A stretch of DNA of 64,000 bases from Paraflavisolibacter caeni (GCF_025628885.1 NZ_JAOTIF010000017.1:86487-150486), one strand, 5' to 3'. Counted from the stretch's first letter, positions 26,042-35,732 are shown. The notes: a model not told the origin generated them from the sequence alone. Numbers and translations are program-made.

Positions 26042-27079
26042 ATGAAACAATTCTTCACTAGGCGCATTTTATTGGCAGGCGCAATCCTGGTTTCAGCACC
26101 TGCTTCTTTATTGGCTCAGGATAATACTAAGGACAAAGTCAAAAACACAGACGTAGAGCAGATCATCATTACGCGCAAAGGAGACGACAGTAAGAAAACT
26201 GTGATTGAAATTCAGGGAGATAAGGTAATGATTAATGGAAAGAATGTGAATGATATTAAAGATGGCGAAATAAGCGTTCGTCTTAAAAAGGTAAAAGACA
26301 TGGATGCGCTGGTTGAAGACAAAGTGCGCAGGGCTGAAGAAAGGGCACGCAGAGCTGAAAACATGGATATGAATTTCGATTTTGACTTCGATGATAATGG
26401 CAATATGTCTTTCTTCCACGCAGACTCTAACCGGGCCATGCTAGGTGTAATGACTGATACAAGCGCAAAAGGTGCTGTAGTAAAATCTGTAACTAAGGAA
26501 AGTGCTGCTGAAAAGGCTGGACTCAAAGTCGGTGATATCATAACTTCAATCGATAATAAGAAAGTTGAAAGTCCAGCAGACGTAACCGAAAATGTACGCA
26601 AACACAAACCCGGTGATAAAATCAGCCTCTCAATTTTGCGGGATGGCAAAAAGCAAAACCTCAATGCTGAATTGGGCAAATGGCAGGGTGTGACGATCAC
26701 AACCCGTGGCTTCCGCATGAAACAGCCTGTAATGCCTCCTAATCCTCCGGGCGTGGACGAAATGCCTTTCTTTTACAAAGAAGGCTATATGGGTGGTAAT
26801 GGTCCTAAACTTGGCATCTCTATCCAGGATAGCGAAGATGGTAAAGGGGTAAAAGTTTTAGATGTGGATGAGGAAAGCAATGCAGCCAAAGCCGGTATTA
26901 AAGAAGGTGACGTTATTACCCGCATTAATGATAAAGAAATTAAAAGTGTAGACGAAGTTGCCAGAGAAGTAAGACAAAATCGGGATAAAACTTCTTTGAA
27001 CTTTCAGATCCTACGCAAAGGCAAAACACAAAATATTGAAGTAAAAATCCCTCGCAAACTGAAAACTGCCGATCTGTAA
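26042..27079 (+). CDS. Periplasmic protein with two PDZ domains
   Basis: 345 residues. Signal peptide at about 1-25 (ends LLAQ). A charged, Arg/Glu-rich segment follows (VEDKVRRAEERARRAENM) and a DFDFDDNG patch. Two PDZ domains are at about 130-215 and 255-335, both with the GLKVGDIITSID / GIKEGDVITRIND signature. No protease catalytic triad is present, so unlike DegP/HtrA it is a binding or scaffold protein. Stand-alone transcription is likely, with a terminator 90 bp downstream. Confidence 0.88.
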   Translation: MKQFFTRRILLAGAILVSAPASLLAQDNTKDKVKNTDVEQIIITRKGDDSKKTVIEIQGDKVMINGKNVNDIKDGEISVRLKKVKDMDALVEDKVRRAEERARRAENMDMNFDFDFDDNGNMSFFHADSNRAMLGVMTDTSAKGAVVKSVTKESAAEKAGLKVGDIITSIDNKKVESPADVTENVRKHKPGDKISLSILRDGKKQNLNAELGKWQGVTITTRGFRMKQPVMPPNPPGVDEMPFFYKEGYMGGNGPKLGISIQDSEDGKGVKVLDVDEESNAAKAGIKEGDVITRINDKEIKSVDEVAREVRQNRDKTSLNFQILRKGKTQNIEVKIPRKLKTADL

Positions 27080-27167
27080 AACTTCAGTTCTGGCAACAAT
27101 CAGGATGCAGAATGGAAAAGGGATAAAATATAGTCTCTTGTGACTCCATCCTTGATGGAAAACCAAG

Positions 27168-27200
27168 CAGCCCGCGTCTTCAGGCCCGGGCTGTTTTTTT
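27168..27200 (+). terminator. Terminator after the PDZ gene
   Basis: CAGCCCG (27168-27174) pairs with CGGGCTG (27187-27193), followed by T7. Ends the PDZ gene before gatB. Confidence 0.8.
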
Positions 27201-27316
27201 ATAATCCCTAATGCGCCGGATTACAAACGTTATCATAATGTGAAATCCAACTACTTCCTCAACCCCAAACCTCAAACTTCAAACTCCAAACCACTCCTCC
27301 CATATCCCAAATCATC

Positions 27317-27324
27317 TATTTTTG
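27317..27324 (+). promoter_or_regulatory. -7 element of gatB
   Basis: TATTTTTG, exact TAnnTTTG, with only 5 bases to the ATG at 27330. It decides that ATG over an upstream GTG-type start at 27240, and the transcript would be leaderless or nearly so. Confidence 0.5.
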
Positions 27325-27329
27325 CCGCA

Positions 27330-28781
27330 ATGAGTATTTATCAGCAGTACGAAATTGTTGTTGGGCTGGAGGTACATGCCCAATTAACAACCCAGACAAA
27401 GCTTTTCTGTAGCGACAATACTTTGTTTGGCGAAGAACCCAATACACAGGTAAGTGTGATTTCCCTGGCTCACCCAGGCACTCTGCCTAAAATGAACAAG
27501 GAAGCTATTGAACTGGCGATCCGCCTGGGCTTGGCTTGCAATTGCGAAATCGTTCGCAACAACTATTTCGCCCGCAAAAACTATTTCTATCCCGACCTTC
27601 CTAAAGGATACCAGATTTCTCAACATACGGCACCAATTTGCCGCAATGGATACCTGGAAGTTGTAGTTGGCAAAGAAGTAAAAAAGATTCGACTCAACCG
27701 TATTCATATTGAAGAAGACGCCGGAAAGAGCGTCCATGATATTGATGAAAAATATACCAGTGTTGATATCAACAGGGCAGGCATCCCTTTGCTGGAAATC
27801 GTAACCGAGCCGGACATTCGTAGCAGTGAAGAAGCCTATGCCTATGTAACCGAGCTGCGCAATCTTGTTCGCTACTTGGGTGTATGTGACGGAAACATGG
27901 AACAAGGCCGCCTTCGTTGCGATGTAAATATTTCTGTGCGCAAAAAGGGTGAAGAAAAGCTGGGCACAAAGGTCGAAATCAAAAACCTCAACTCTATTCG
28001 CTTTATTAAAAAGGCGATTGAGACCGAAAGCAAGCGCTTGGTAGATTTAATTGAAAGTGGACAGGAGGTGCTGCAACAGACCCGAGGTTTCGACGAGGCC
28101 TCCGGCACTACTTATGCCATCCGCACAAAAGAAGATGCCGACGACTACCGCTATTTTGCCGATCCTGACTTGCCACCTTTCTTGATCACTGATGAAATGA
28201 TTGATGCTGTTGCTCAGAAAATGCCGCCCACGCAAAAACAAAGGGTTCAGGCTTTGGTTGACAACTTCGGTCTCTCTAATTATGACGCATCCCAACTAAC
28301 TGGAGATATTGAATTAGAGGCCTACTTCAAAAAAATAATTACACATACTTCAAATACGAAAGCCGCTGCTAACTGGGTTTTGAACCCTATACGGAACTGG
28401 TTGGCAGAAGCCGAGCTTACCGCCGATGAGTTGGCCGTTCCTCCGGCTTCAATTGCTGAAATCATACGCCTCATCGATGAAAAAAAGATCACCTATGGCA
28501 TCGCAGTGCAAAAAATTCTTCCGGCTTTGTTAAAAGATGGTTCCATTGCAGTAGAAAAATTCATTCAGGAAAACAATTTGATGTTGAGTGATAATAGCGA
28601 TGAGTTGGATGAATGGATCAATTCTGTCTTGGAAAAACACCCGCAAAAAGTAACAGAATTCAAAAAAGGTAAAAAAGGTCTTATCGGTTTCTTTGTAGGC
28701 GAAGCAATGAAGCTGGCCAAAGGAAAAGCCGATGCCAAACTGATAACAGAAAAGTTTACGGAAAAGTTGAAACAGGCGTAA
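27330..28781 (+). CDS. gatB: Aspartyl/glutamyl-tRNA amidotransferase subunit B
   Basis: 483 residues from ATG 27330. GatB/E catalytic core: EIVVGLEVHAQL at the start, then SLAHPGTLPKMN, IHIEEDAGKSVHD, DINRAGIPLLEIVTEPD and RCDVNISVRKKG. Yqey/tail domain at the C-terminus. Works with GatA and GatC to convert Glu-tRNA-Gln and Asp-tRNA-Asn to the amide forms. gatA and gatC are not adjacent. The alternative start 90 bases upstream adds a low-quality Pro/Ser-rich stretch. Confidence 0.97.
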   Translation: MSIYQQYEIVVGLEVHAQLTTQTKLFCSDNTLFGEEPNTQVSVISLAHPGTLPKMNKEAIELAIRLGLACNCEIVRNNYFARKNYFYPDLPKGYQISQHTAPICRNGYLEVVVGKEVKKIRLNRIHIEEDAGKSVHDIDEKYTSVDINRAGIPLLEIVTEPDIRSSEEAYAYVTELRNLVRYLGVCDGNMEQGRLRCDVNISVRKKGEEKLGTKVEIKNLNSIRFIKKAIETESKRLVDLIESGQEVLQQTRGFDEASGTTYAIRTKEDADDYRYFADPDLPPFLITDEMIDAVAQKMPPTQKQRVQALVDNFGLSNYDASQLTGDIELEAYFKKIITHTSNTKAAANWVLNPIRNWLAEAELTADELAVPPASIAEIIRLIDEKKITYGIAVQKILPALLKDGSIAVEKFIQENNLMLSDNSDELDEWINSVLEKHPQKVTEFKKGKKGLIGFFVGEAMKLAKGKADAKLITEKFTEKLKQA

Positions 28782-28828
28782 AAAAATCCGGACCTCCCGT
28801 AACCCATAACTTTTAATTTGTAACGAAA

Positions 28829-29995
28829 ATGCGAACACTTATTTATAGTTCCCTTTTATTGTTGATTGCTTGCAACAACAATAAACAGTCATCTTTTGAA
28901 GTAGAAGGCTCAATCAAAAATTCAGGTGCCAAAACAGTTTATCTCGAAGAGGCTTCTATCGGCTCTTTCAGGCCGGTGATTGTTGATTCGGCAAAACTGG
29001 ATAAGGACGGCAAGTTCTTAATGGATGCCCTGGCAAAAGAAGAGACCATTTACAACCTCCGTCTTGATGAAAATGTATATCCTGTGGTTTCCTTTATCAA
29101 CGATAGTAAACATATTACCATCAACGCTGACTTAAAAGGACAGGAAGTTTATACGGTAAAAGGTTCACATGCAAGTGAACAGCTAAAAGAATTCTTACAT
29201 ACCAGTGGTGAAAAACTTCGTTCTATTTACAATTCCAACCGCACCATCGACAGCCTGCAAAAAGCTGCTGTTGGCGATAGTATTATAGGGTTGCATGTAA
29301 CGGAACATACCAATACTGTCAATGAATTGAAAAAATATACAGCTGATTTTATCAGCAAAAGTAAGAGCGCTGCTTTAAGTGTTTTTGTCTTAGGTACTTT
29401 TCAAAGCATGGCTTCCAACCCAGCCTTTGCAATGGACGGATTTTCCAATGAAGAATTGCAACAGTTGATCGGTCAGACAGCAGCTAAATTTCCAGAACAT
29501 CAGGGTGTTGCCTCCATCAACAAAAGTATGTTGGCAGAAATGCAAAAAGCAAAAGCAGTTGCCGCTTCAAGCCTCCTGAACAAGCCTGCTCCTGATTTTA
29601 CGCTGCCCGATGTGAACGGCAACCCCGTTTCTTTGTCATCCTATAAAGGCAAATATGTGCTTGTGGATTTCTGGGCAAGTTGGTGCCGTCCATGTCGCAT
29701 GGAAAATCCCAATGTAGTGCAGGCATACAACAAGTTCAAGGATAAAAACTTTACTGTTTTAGGTGTCTCCCTTGACCGGCCAGATGGGAAAGACGATTGG
29801 GTAAAAGCGATCCAGGATGATAAACTCGCATGGACCCATGTCAGCGATCTCAAATTCTGGGAAAGCTCAGTTGTTCCTCTTTATCATTTTGAAGGTATTC
29901 CCTATAATGTCTTGGTTGACCCCACCGGTAAAATCATTGCCGAAAGCCTTCGCGGCGAAGACCTGGAAAGAAAACTATCAGAAGTTTTAAAGTAA
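28829..29995 (+). CDS. TlpA-like thioredoxin lipoprotein with DUF4369 domain
   Basis: 388 residues. Lipobox LIAC with Cys 15. A DUF4369-type beta domain occupies about 23-110, a helical linker follows, then an AhpC/TSA-Redoxin domain from about 253 with active-site WCRPC (C286, C289) and the cis-Pro region EGIPYNVLVDPTG. Periplasmic thiol reductant, probably supplying electrons for cytochrome assembly or general disulfide handling. This domain pairing is typical of Bacteroidota. Convergent with recO. Confidence 0.9.
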   Translation: MRTLIYSSLLLLIACNNNKQSSFEVEGSIKNSGAKTVYLEEASIGSFRPVIVDSAKLDKDGKFLMDALAKEETIYNLRLDENVYPVVSFINDSKHITINADLKGQEVYTVKGSHASEQLKEFLHTSGEKLRSIYNSNRTIDSLQKAAVGDSIIGLHVTEHTNTVNELKKYTADFISKSKSAALSVFVLGTFQSMASNPAFAMDGFSNEELQQLIGQTAAKFPEHQGVASINKSMLAEMQKAKAVAASSLLNKPAPDFTLPDVNGNPVSLSSYKGKYVLVDFWASWCRPCRMENPNVVQAYNKFKDKNFTVLGVSLDRPDGKDDWVKAIQDDKLAWTHVSDLKFWESSVVPLYHFEGIPYNVLVDPTGKIIAESLRGEDLERKLSEVLK

Positions 29996-30002
29996 ACTTA
30001 TC

Positions 30003-30047
30003 GTTTGAGGTTTATAATTATTCTTTAATAATTATTAAACCTCAAAC
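30003..30047. terminator. Long inverted repeat between convergent genes
   Basis: GTTTGAGGTTTATAATTATT (30003-30022) pairs with 30027-30047 with a single bulged T. The arms are about 20 bp, AT-rich, and lie between TlpA-like and recO genes. It probably terminates both, though no classical U-run follows. Confidence 0.6.
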
Positions 30048-30050
30048 CCT

Positions 30051-30788
30051 CTAACTCATCATCTCTCTCAAAACCGGTAGCGTTTTCAAACTGCCAAAGT
30101 CCGGAATATGTAAGGCATAATATTGTTCATATGCACTCAAAAGCCTTCTTCTGAATTCCTGGTTTAAATGCAGGTCTTCCAATTCCACTGGATTCATCAC
30201 TTTTAAAATATAAGAAGTAACCTCGGCTTCCTTATCCTGTAGATAATTAGAATGTTCTGGCGGCCCTGCTACAAAAACACCTTCCTGTAAGTCTAAATAG
30301 GGATGCTCTTCAGAAAACTCATCACTGATCCTGAATCCAAAGAACACAGCCAGGTGAAGCGCAAAGAACAGAGGAAAATTAGCAGTAATGGTTACAGAAG
30401 CAGAATCCAAATGCAATAAAGCGTCTTCAATAAAGTAAAAAAGGTCCGCATTGGGTTCGGGTTCCTTCAAACATTTGTTCAACAACTCCATCATAAAGAG
30501 TGAAACAGCATTCTTCGGAACATCCGAATAGATGTGCTGGTACAAATGCGCCCATTTAAACTCTCTGATCCGCTGCAAGCTGTTTGACTCGTTATGATAC
30601 ACAACTAAGTCCAATATAGACGCCGGTTGGAACATACTCGCCTTAGGGCTGCTCTTTTTAGTAGCCGTTCGTACGCCATTCACCATATAAGATTGTAGCC
30701 CGAACAACTCAGTATATATAGAAACCACGAGGCTGGTCTCCCCAAACTTTACATTCCTTAAAACAATACCTTTGGTTTTATGAATCAC
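30051..30788 (-). CDS. recO: DNA repair protein RecO
   Basis: 245 residues from a GTG at 30788 (VIHKTKGIVLRNVKFGETS). OB-fold N-terminus with KTKGIVL and helical C-terminus; loads RecA with RecR in the RecF pathway. A longer reading from TTG 30824 is possible, but that codon overlaps the -7 element TACATTTG (30829-30822), so GTG is preferred. No zinc-binding cysteines are visible, as in many Bacteroidota RecO. Divergent from the MMPL gene. Confidence 0.92.
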   Translation of the reverse strand: MIHKTKGIVLRNVKFGETSLVVSIYTELFGLQSYMVNGVRTATKKSSPKASMFQPASILDLVVYHNESNSLQRIREFKWAHLYQHIYSDVPKNAVSLFMMELLNKCLKEPEPNADLFYFIEDALLHLDSASVTITANFPLFFALHLAVFFGFRISDEFSEEHPYLDLQEGVFVAGPPEHSNYLQDKEAEVTSYILKVMNPVELEDLHLNQEFRRRLLSAYEQYYALHIPDFGSLKTLPVLREMMS

Positions 30789-30821
30789 AGATCGATTATA
30801 ATGGGGGTAAAATAATAAATG

Positions 30822-30850
30822 CAAATGTAAACCGCTCCCCCTTCTCCCAA
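30822..30850 (-). promoter_or_regulatory. Promoter of recO
   Basis: Minus-strand TTG (30850-30848), 18-bp spacer, TACATTTG (30829-30822). The leader is about 25-30 bases to the GTG at 30788. Confidence 0.55.
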
Positions 30851-30890
30851 TAAATCTTACTTAAAAATCCCCCAAATCCACGGTTGCGGT

Positions 30891-30898
30891 TACCTTTG
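30891..30898 (+). promoter_or_regulatory. -7 element of the MMPL gene
   Basis: TACCTTTG, exact TAnnTTTG, 20 bases before the ATG at 30919. No well-placed -33 TTG seen. Confidence 0.45.
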
Positions 30899-30918
30899 CC
30901 GACTTAAACCAGTTTCTT

Positions 30919-33276
30919 ATGTGGAAAGCCCTAGGAGAAAATGTCCTCCGCTATCGTTTCGTGTTACTCACCATTTTACTTGCAGCCACCACCTATATGG
31001 GCTGGCATGCCAGTAAAGTGAAGTTGAGCTATGAATTCGGTAGAGCCATTCCAACAAATAACCCCAAATACATTGTTTATCAGGAGTTTAAAAAGAAGTT
31101 TGGCGAAGACGGCAATCTCCTTGTTATAGGCATCCAAAGCAAGGATATCTTCCAGCAGTCTGTTTTTAATGACTACGTCCAACTGCACAACAACTTGAAA
31201 GGTGTAACCGGGGTAGAGGATGTGATCTCTCTTCCAGCCTCCATTAACCTGGTAAAGAATTATGAGACCGAAAAACTGGAGGCCGAACGCATCTTCCCGG
31301 AAGGCAACCTGTCTCAGGCCCAGATCGATAGCAGCAAAGCAATTTTTCTTTCCCTGCCTTTTTACCGCGGTCTCCTATACAATCCGGAAACACAGGCCTG
31401 GCTTATGGGCGTTCGCATCAATCGCGACCTGCTGAACTCTCCCAAAAGAACTAAAATCGTTGACGACATTACTGCGAAGGCAAATGCCTTTGGCCAAAAA
31501 CATAATCTGGAGATGCATCTAAGCGGCTTACCCCTCATCCGCACTGAGATGGCCGACCGTATTGCCAATGAAACCAAGTGGTTTACTTTTATTTCTATTG
31601 CTCTATCGGCAGTGATCCTGCTGCTTTTCTTCCGTTCTGTGAGCGCTATGTTTCTTTCCCTGGCAGTAGTGGTTATCGGCGTCGTTTGGAGCTTCGGTAC
31701 GATGGATTTGCTTGGCTACAAGATAACTTTGTTGACGGCTTTGATCTCTCCTTTAATTGTAGTAATAGGCATTCCGAATTGTATTTACTTCCTCAATAAA
31801 TTCCATACTTCCTTTAGGGAGACTGGTCACAAAGAAAATGCAATAGTACAGATGATTGAGAAAATGGGTATTGTGACCCTTTTCTGTAACATCGCAGCTG
31901 CCATTGGCTTTGCCGTTTTCGCCCTTACAGAAAGCACTATTTTAAAGGAGTTCGGTATAGTATCTGGCATCAACATCATGATGCTGTTCTTTATATCGCT
32001 CATCCTGATTCCCGCAGTATTGAGCATGATGGGAGTTCCCAAACCAAAACATACACGTTACTTGGAAAACCCGACTTTACAACGTTGGCTCACCAGGTTG
32101 GAGCGTTGGGCTATCCACCACCGGAAACTGATCTATGGCGTTACCGCCGTTGTGCTACTGATATCTATAACTGGTATGATGCGATTGAAGAGTGTTGGCT
32201 ATATAGTAGACGACCTGCCGCAAACAGATAAAATATATACCGACCTCAAGTTTTTTGAAACCCACTTCAAAGGCGTAATGCCATTGGAAATCGTCGTAGA
32301 TACTAAAGAGAAGAACGGCATAAGGAAAGGAATGCTAAAAACCTTGACCGGTATGGATTCCCTGACGCAATACCTGGCATCAAAACCTTACATCGGTAAA
32401 CCGCTAAGCATTGCGGAAGGACTGAAGTTTGCCAAGCAGGCTTTCTTTGAAGGCGACAGTGCCAACTTTTCATTACCATCAGAATACGACCTGCCAGCCT
32501 TACAGCCTTATCTTTCCATGCGCAGCAGTGAGGGCTCGCAAAACTCATTTACAAAGCTGGTGTCATCATTCATGGATAGCACTCGCCAGCGTGCCCGCAT
32601 CAGTGTGAGCATGCAGGATGTAGGAAGCGCCCGCCTGCCTTTGATATTAGACAGCATTCAATCAAAAGCCAATAGTTATTTAGATACATCTAAATACTCA
32701 ATTCAATTGACCGGTACTTCTGTTACCTTCCTGGAAGGTAGTCGTTATATCATCAATGGTCTGAGGGAAAGTATTTTCTGGTCCTTCTTGCTGATCGCTC
32801 TTTGTATGTTGTACCTGTTCCGTTCTGTAAGGATCTTGCTCTGTTCATTAATTCCAAACGTAATTCCGCTGGCTATTACTGCCGGTATTATGGGATGGGT
32901 AGGAGTTCCGTTGAAGCCTTCTACAGTACTCGTGTTCAGCGTGGCCTTGGGGATTGCGATAGATATTACGATACGGTTTTTAGTCAACTACAAGCAGGAC
33001 CTGAAAAAGTACGAATTCAATCCCGAGCGGACTGTAATTAATACAATTCATTCCACAGGCTTGAGTATTATTTATACTTCCATTGTGTTGATTGCTGGGT
33101 TTGTGATCTTCTGTTTCAGTGGTTTTGGTGGTACAAAAGCTTTAGGTTGGCTCACCTCCTTAACTTTAGTCACAGCTACAATTACGAACTTGGTATTATT
33201 ACCAGCTTTACTGATCAATCTGAATAAAGGAAGGGATAAAATCAGGAGAAAGACAGGAGATACTGTTGCATCATAA
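30919..33276 (+). CDS. MMPL/RND-superfamily transporter
   Basis: 785 residues. A membrane segment at about 14-31, a soluble extracytoplasmic domain (about 45-200), a five-helix block (about 205-375), then a mirrored second half with its own soluble domain (about 430-620) and five-helix block (about 625-770). This two-fold layout defines the MMPL group of RND proteins, which export lipids or hopanoids. No periplasmic adaptor or outer-membrane channel genes are next to it, so the cargo is unknown. Confidence 0.88.
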   Translation: MWKALGENVLRYRFVLLTILLAATTYMGWHASKVKLSYEFGRAIPTNNPKYIVYQEFKKKFGEDGNLLVIGIQSKDIFQQSVFNDYVQLHNNLKGVTGVEDVISLPASINLVKNYETEKLEAERIFPEGNLSQAQIDSSKAIFLSLPFYRGLLYNPETQAWLMGVRINRDLLNSPKRTKIVDDITAKANAFGQKHNLEMHLSGLPLIRTEMADRIANETKWFTFISIALSAVILLLFFRSVSAMFLSLAVVVIGVVWSFGTMDLLGYKITLLTALISPLIVVIGIPNCIYFLNKFHTSFRETGHKENAIVQMIEKMGIVTLFCNIAAAIGFAVFALTESTILKEFGIVSGINIMMLFFISLILIPAVLSMMGVPKPKHTRYLENPTLQRWLTRLERWAIHHRKLIYGVTAVVLLISITGMMRLKSVGYIVDDLPQTDKIYTDLKFFETHFKGVMPLEIVVDTKEKNGIRKGMLKTLTGMDSLTQYLASKPYIGKPLSIAEGLKFAKQAFFEGDSANFSLPSEYDLPALQPYLSMRSSEGSQNSFTKLVSSFMDSTRQRARISVSMQDVGSARLPLILDSIQSKANSYLDTSKYSIQLTGTSVTFLEGSRYIINGLRESIFWSFLLIALCMLYLFRSVRILLCSLIPNVIPLAITAGIMGWVGVPLKPSTVLVFSVALGIAIDITIRFLVNYKQDLKKYEFNPERTVINTIHSTGLSIIYTSIVLIAGFVIFCFSGFGGTKALGWLTSLTLVTATITNLVLLPALLINLNKGRDKIRRKTGDTVAS

Positions 33277-33277
33277 A

Positions 33278-33326
33278 AAAAGTAAAGACCTATAAGATTA
33301 CCACAACCTTATAGGTCTTTACTTTT
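33278..33326. terminator. 19-bp perfect inverted repeat, bidirectional terminator
   Basis: 33278-33296 and 33308-33326 are perfect inverse complements around an 11-base loop, with A4 and T4 at the outer ends. Lies between convergent MMPL and bcp genes. Confidence 0.8.
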
Positions 33327-33374
33327 CAAGCGATAGTACCTATTCACCATTCACAACTTACCATTCGCCATTGC

Positions 33375-33845
33375 CTATTCCCCGCTCACCTTTTCAATGA
33401 TCTCTTCTGCATGCTCCTGTGTCTTAGGCCTTTTGAATATCTTCACGATTTTGCCATTTTCGTCAATCACAAACGTGGTACGTAAAACGCCCATAAACTT
33501 GTTCCCATACAGATTCTTTTCTCCCCATACGCCATACTTTTCAATGATCTCTTTCTGAGGATCTGCCAGCAAAGTAAAAGGCAGGCTGTATTTACTTTCA
33601 AACTTCTGGTGACTTGCAGTATCATCTGGACTCACCCCAAGAATTTCAAAACCATTTTGTTTCAGTAAAGCATAATTGTCACGCAGGTTACATGCTTGTG
33701 CGGTACATCCAGGGGTATCATCTTGAGGATAAAAATAAAGCACTACTTTCTTGCCCTTATAATCACTCAACGAAACCTTCTTTCCATTTTGATCAACGCC
33801 TGTAAATGAAGGCGCATCTTGTCCAACTTCTAAATGTGTAGCCAT
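33375..33845 (-). CDS. bcp: Thioredoxin-dependent peroxiredoxin
   Basis: 156 residues. Bcp/PrxQ group: YPQDDTPGCTAQACNLRD gives the peroxidatic Cys 47 and the resolving Cys 52, five residues apart as in alpha-2 PrxQ. Reduces peroxides using thioredoxin in the cytoplasm. Close downstream (47 bp) of the M23 gene on the same strand. Confidence 0.93.
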   Translation of the reverse strand: MATHLEVGQDAPSFTGVDQNGKKVSLSDYKGKKVVLYFYPQDDTPGCTAQACNLRDNYALLKQNGFEILGVSPDDTASHQKFESKYSLPFTLLADPQKEIIEKYGVWGEKNLYGNKFMGVLRTTFVIDENGKIVKIFKRPKTQEHAEEIIEKVSGE

Positions 33846-33892
33846 AAAAAAATTATTTTTAAGTGTAGTTTAAAATGATAATCATCTATCAT

Positions 33893-35593
33893 CTATCGCA
33901 CCACCCTCCATTCTCGCTCCGTAACATTCCCCGCTTCATCTTCAACAATTACTTTCAATGAATGTTCACCTTGAGGAAACTTCTCATCAAACTTATATAT
34001 ATAAGAATAACCCTTGTCATTGGTAAAGCGAAGCCATTGGCCGTCGACTTCTGCTCTGAACATTTTGATCTCTTTAAAGTTATCAGTAGGAACAAAAACA
34101 AGCCTGCTAGCTCTCCTTAAATCGGTTACCGGTGCATTTACCGAAGGAGGCTCTTGGTCTATAAATGCCTGGTACGTACCAAACTGGCGGAACTTCGCCA
34201 CAAACCAGCCATTCTGCCACTTTGCTTTTCCAACAACAGTACGACTGCCGGAAATACTTTTAATAATTACTTTATCTCTGTCTTCAGGCGCAACAGCAAG
34301 GGAAGGCTTTATTCTTACTGTAACTGAATCATGTGATGGAATAGCTGCACTGCAAAATGTATAAACCGGTGAAACAGCATTGCCCGATGCAACACCACTG
34401 TTACTGAATGTGATAGGTACTGTATCATAAATTGTATACTCTGAAGTATACAATTCAAAATTGTCCGATTCGAAAATGTTTACATTCTGAGGAACCAATC
34501 TGGACGAAGTATTGTTTTGTATTGGTTTGGCTAATGTGCCGTTATATTGAATGTTGAAGGCAAGAACAGAGGTATTCAGTGCTGCATCCATTACTTCTAT
34601 TTTGATACTATGCATCGTAGTGTCTGGAAGAACAATAGCTGCATCCGGATATGTTGATGTATACACATTGCTGGTATCACCAGGCATCTTGTTTAAATGT
34701 TGCAAATAGGGCCCGCCGGCATGCTTATAACGATAATCAATTTGTGCATTGATATACCTTGTTTCATTATAGTCGATGCTGTCCAGTACAAAACCAGATT
34801 GGAATACGCCATCTAAAAAAATCTTGGCACAATATACCCCCACAGGATTTGCTGAACCACTAAAGCGGTCACTAGCGCCAATGGCAAAACTGAGCTTGTT
34901 GCTGCCTACTTTCAACAAATTAGACATTGCCAATGTGTAATTAGCCCCTGTTTTACGGATGGGAATCATTTGCGGAGATTGCATATAAACGCTTTTGTTT
35001 GCATCGTACATGGCCAGTCGTGAAATAGTTGGCGGCACAGCATCAGGTATAGGAAAACCAAAAAGAAGTGGATTCAAACAATTATCAGTCTTCGTATCAC
35101 GGATTTCAAAATGCACGTGCGGACCTTGTGAGCCACCAGTATTGCCGCTGTAGGCAATAAAATCTCCTTTTTTTACAGAAAATAAAAAGGGGGGTAATGT
35201 GAGCTCTACTGCCCAACTTTCCAGTCGGTATTGCTGCTCTTTTATATACTGTTCCAGGGCTGGGTAAAAATCATTCAGGTGGGCATACAATGTGGTGTAA
35301 CCATTGGGGTGTGCAATGTAAATGGCTCTGCCAAAACCACTTGGTTCGATCTTGACTTTAGTAATATAACCATCCGCAGCAGCATAAACAGGAAGGTTTT
35401 CTCTCTGCTGTGTGCGTATGTCCAAACCCATGTGCCAATGGTTGGGGCGCAATTCCCCAAAGTTGGCAACCAATGCCATTGGAACATTCAACGGGTGACG
35501 GAAATAGCCATTAGGATAATCTTTCTCTTGGGCTCTGGGAAGTAAAAAAAATAAAAGTATTACTGTGGTTAGGGTTAATTTCATCCAATTCAT
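33893..35593 (-). CDS. Secreted M23 family metallopeptidase with Ig-like region
   Basis: 566 residues. Signal peptide ends near PRAQ. The LytM domain comes right after it: HMGLD (H54, D58), YAHLND (H105) and GPHVHFEI (about 152-160), all zinc ligands intact. The remaining 380 residues are beta-rich, probably Ig-like, ending with GEHSLKVIVEDEAGNVTE. Peptidoglycan endopeptidase of the periplasm or surface. The domain order differs from the M23 protein at 22008-22979. Confidence 0.9.
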   Translation of the reverse strand: MNWMKLTLTTVILLFFLLPRAQEKDYPNGYFRHPLNVPMALVANFGELRPNHWHMGLDIRTQQRENLPVYAAADGYITKVKIEPSGFGRAIYIAHPNGYTTLYAHLNDFYPALEQYIKEQQYRLESWAVELTLPPFLFSVKKGDFIAYSGNTGGSQGPHVHFEIRDTKTDNCLNPLLFGFPIPDAVPPTISRLAMYDANKSVYMQSPQMIPIRKTGANYTLAMSNLLKVGSNKLSFAIGASDRFSGSANPVGVYCAKIFLDGVFQSGFVLDSIDYNETRYINAQIDYRYKHAGGPYLQHLNKMPGDTSNVYTSTYPDAAIVLPDTTMHSIKIEVMDAALNTSVLAFNIQYNGTLAKPIQNNTSSRLVPQNVNIFESDNFELYTSEYTIYDTVPITFSNSGVASGNAVSPVYTFCSAAIPSHDSVTVRIKPSLAVAPEDRDKVIIKSISGSRTVVGKAKWQNGWFVAKFRQFGTYQAFIDQEPPSVNAPVTDLRRASRLVFVPTDNFKEIKMFRAEVDGQWLRFTNDKGYSYIYKFDEKFPQGEHSLKVIVEDEAGNVTEREWRVVR

Positions 35594-35732
35594 TCGTGCT
35601 TCCTTTCTCTTTAAAAAAACTTGTGCAAGTTAGTTCATCAATCTTTATTCCACCATCCCCCCCACCTAAAAACGGTATGATATTTTATTGTATTAATTAG
35701 AGACATTTCTTTAACCATTAAAATTATAAATT

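Noticed and set aside
27240..27329. N-terminal extension of gatB
   Set aside because: It contains the -7 element TATTTTTG and a Pro/Ser-rich stretch unlike GatB N-termini.
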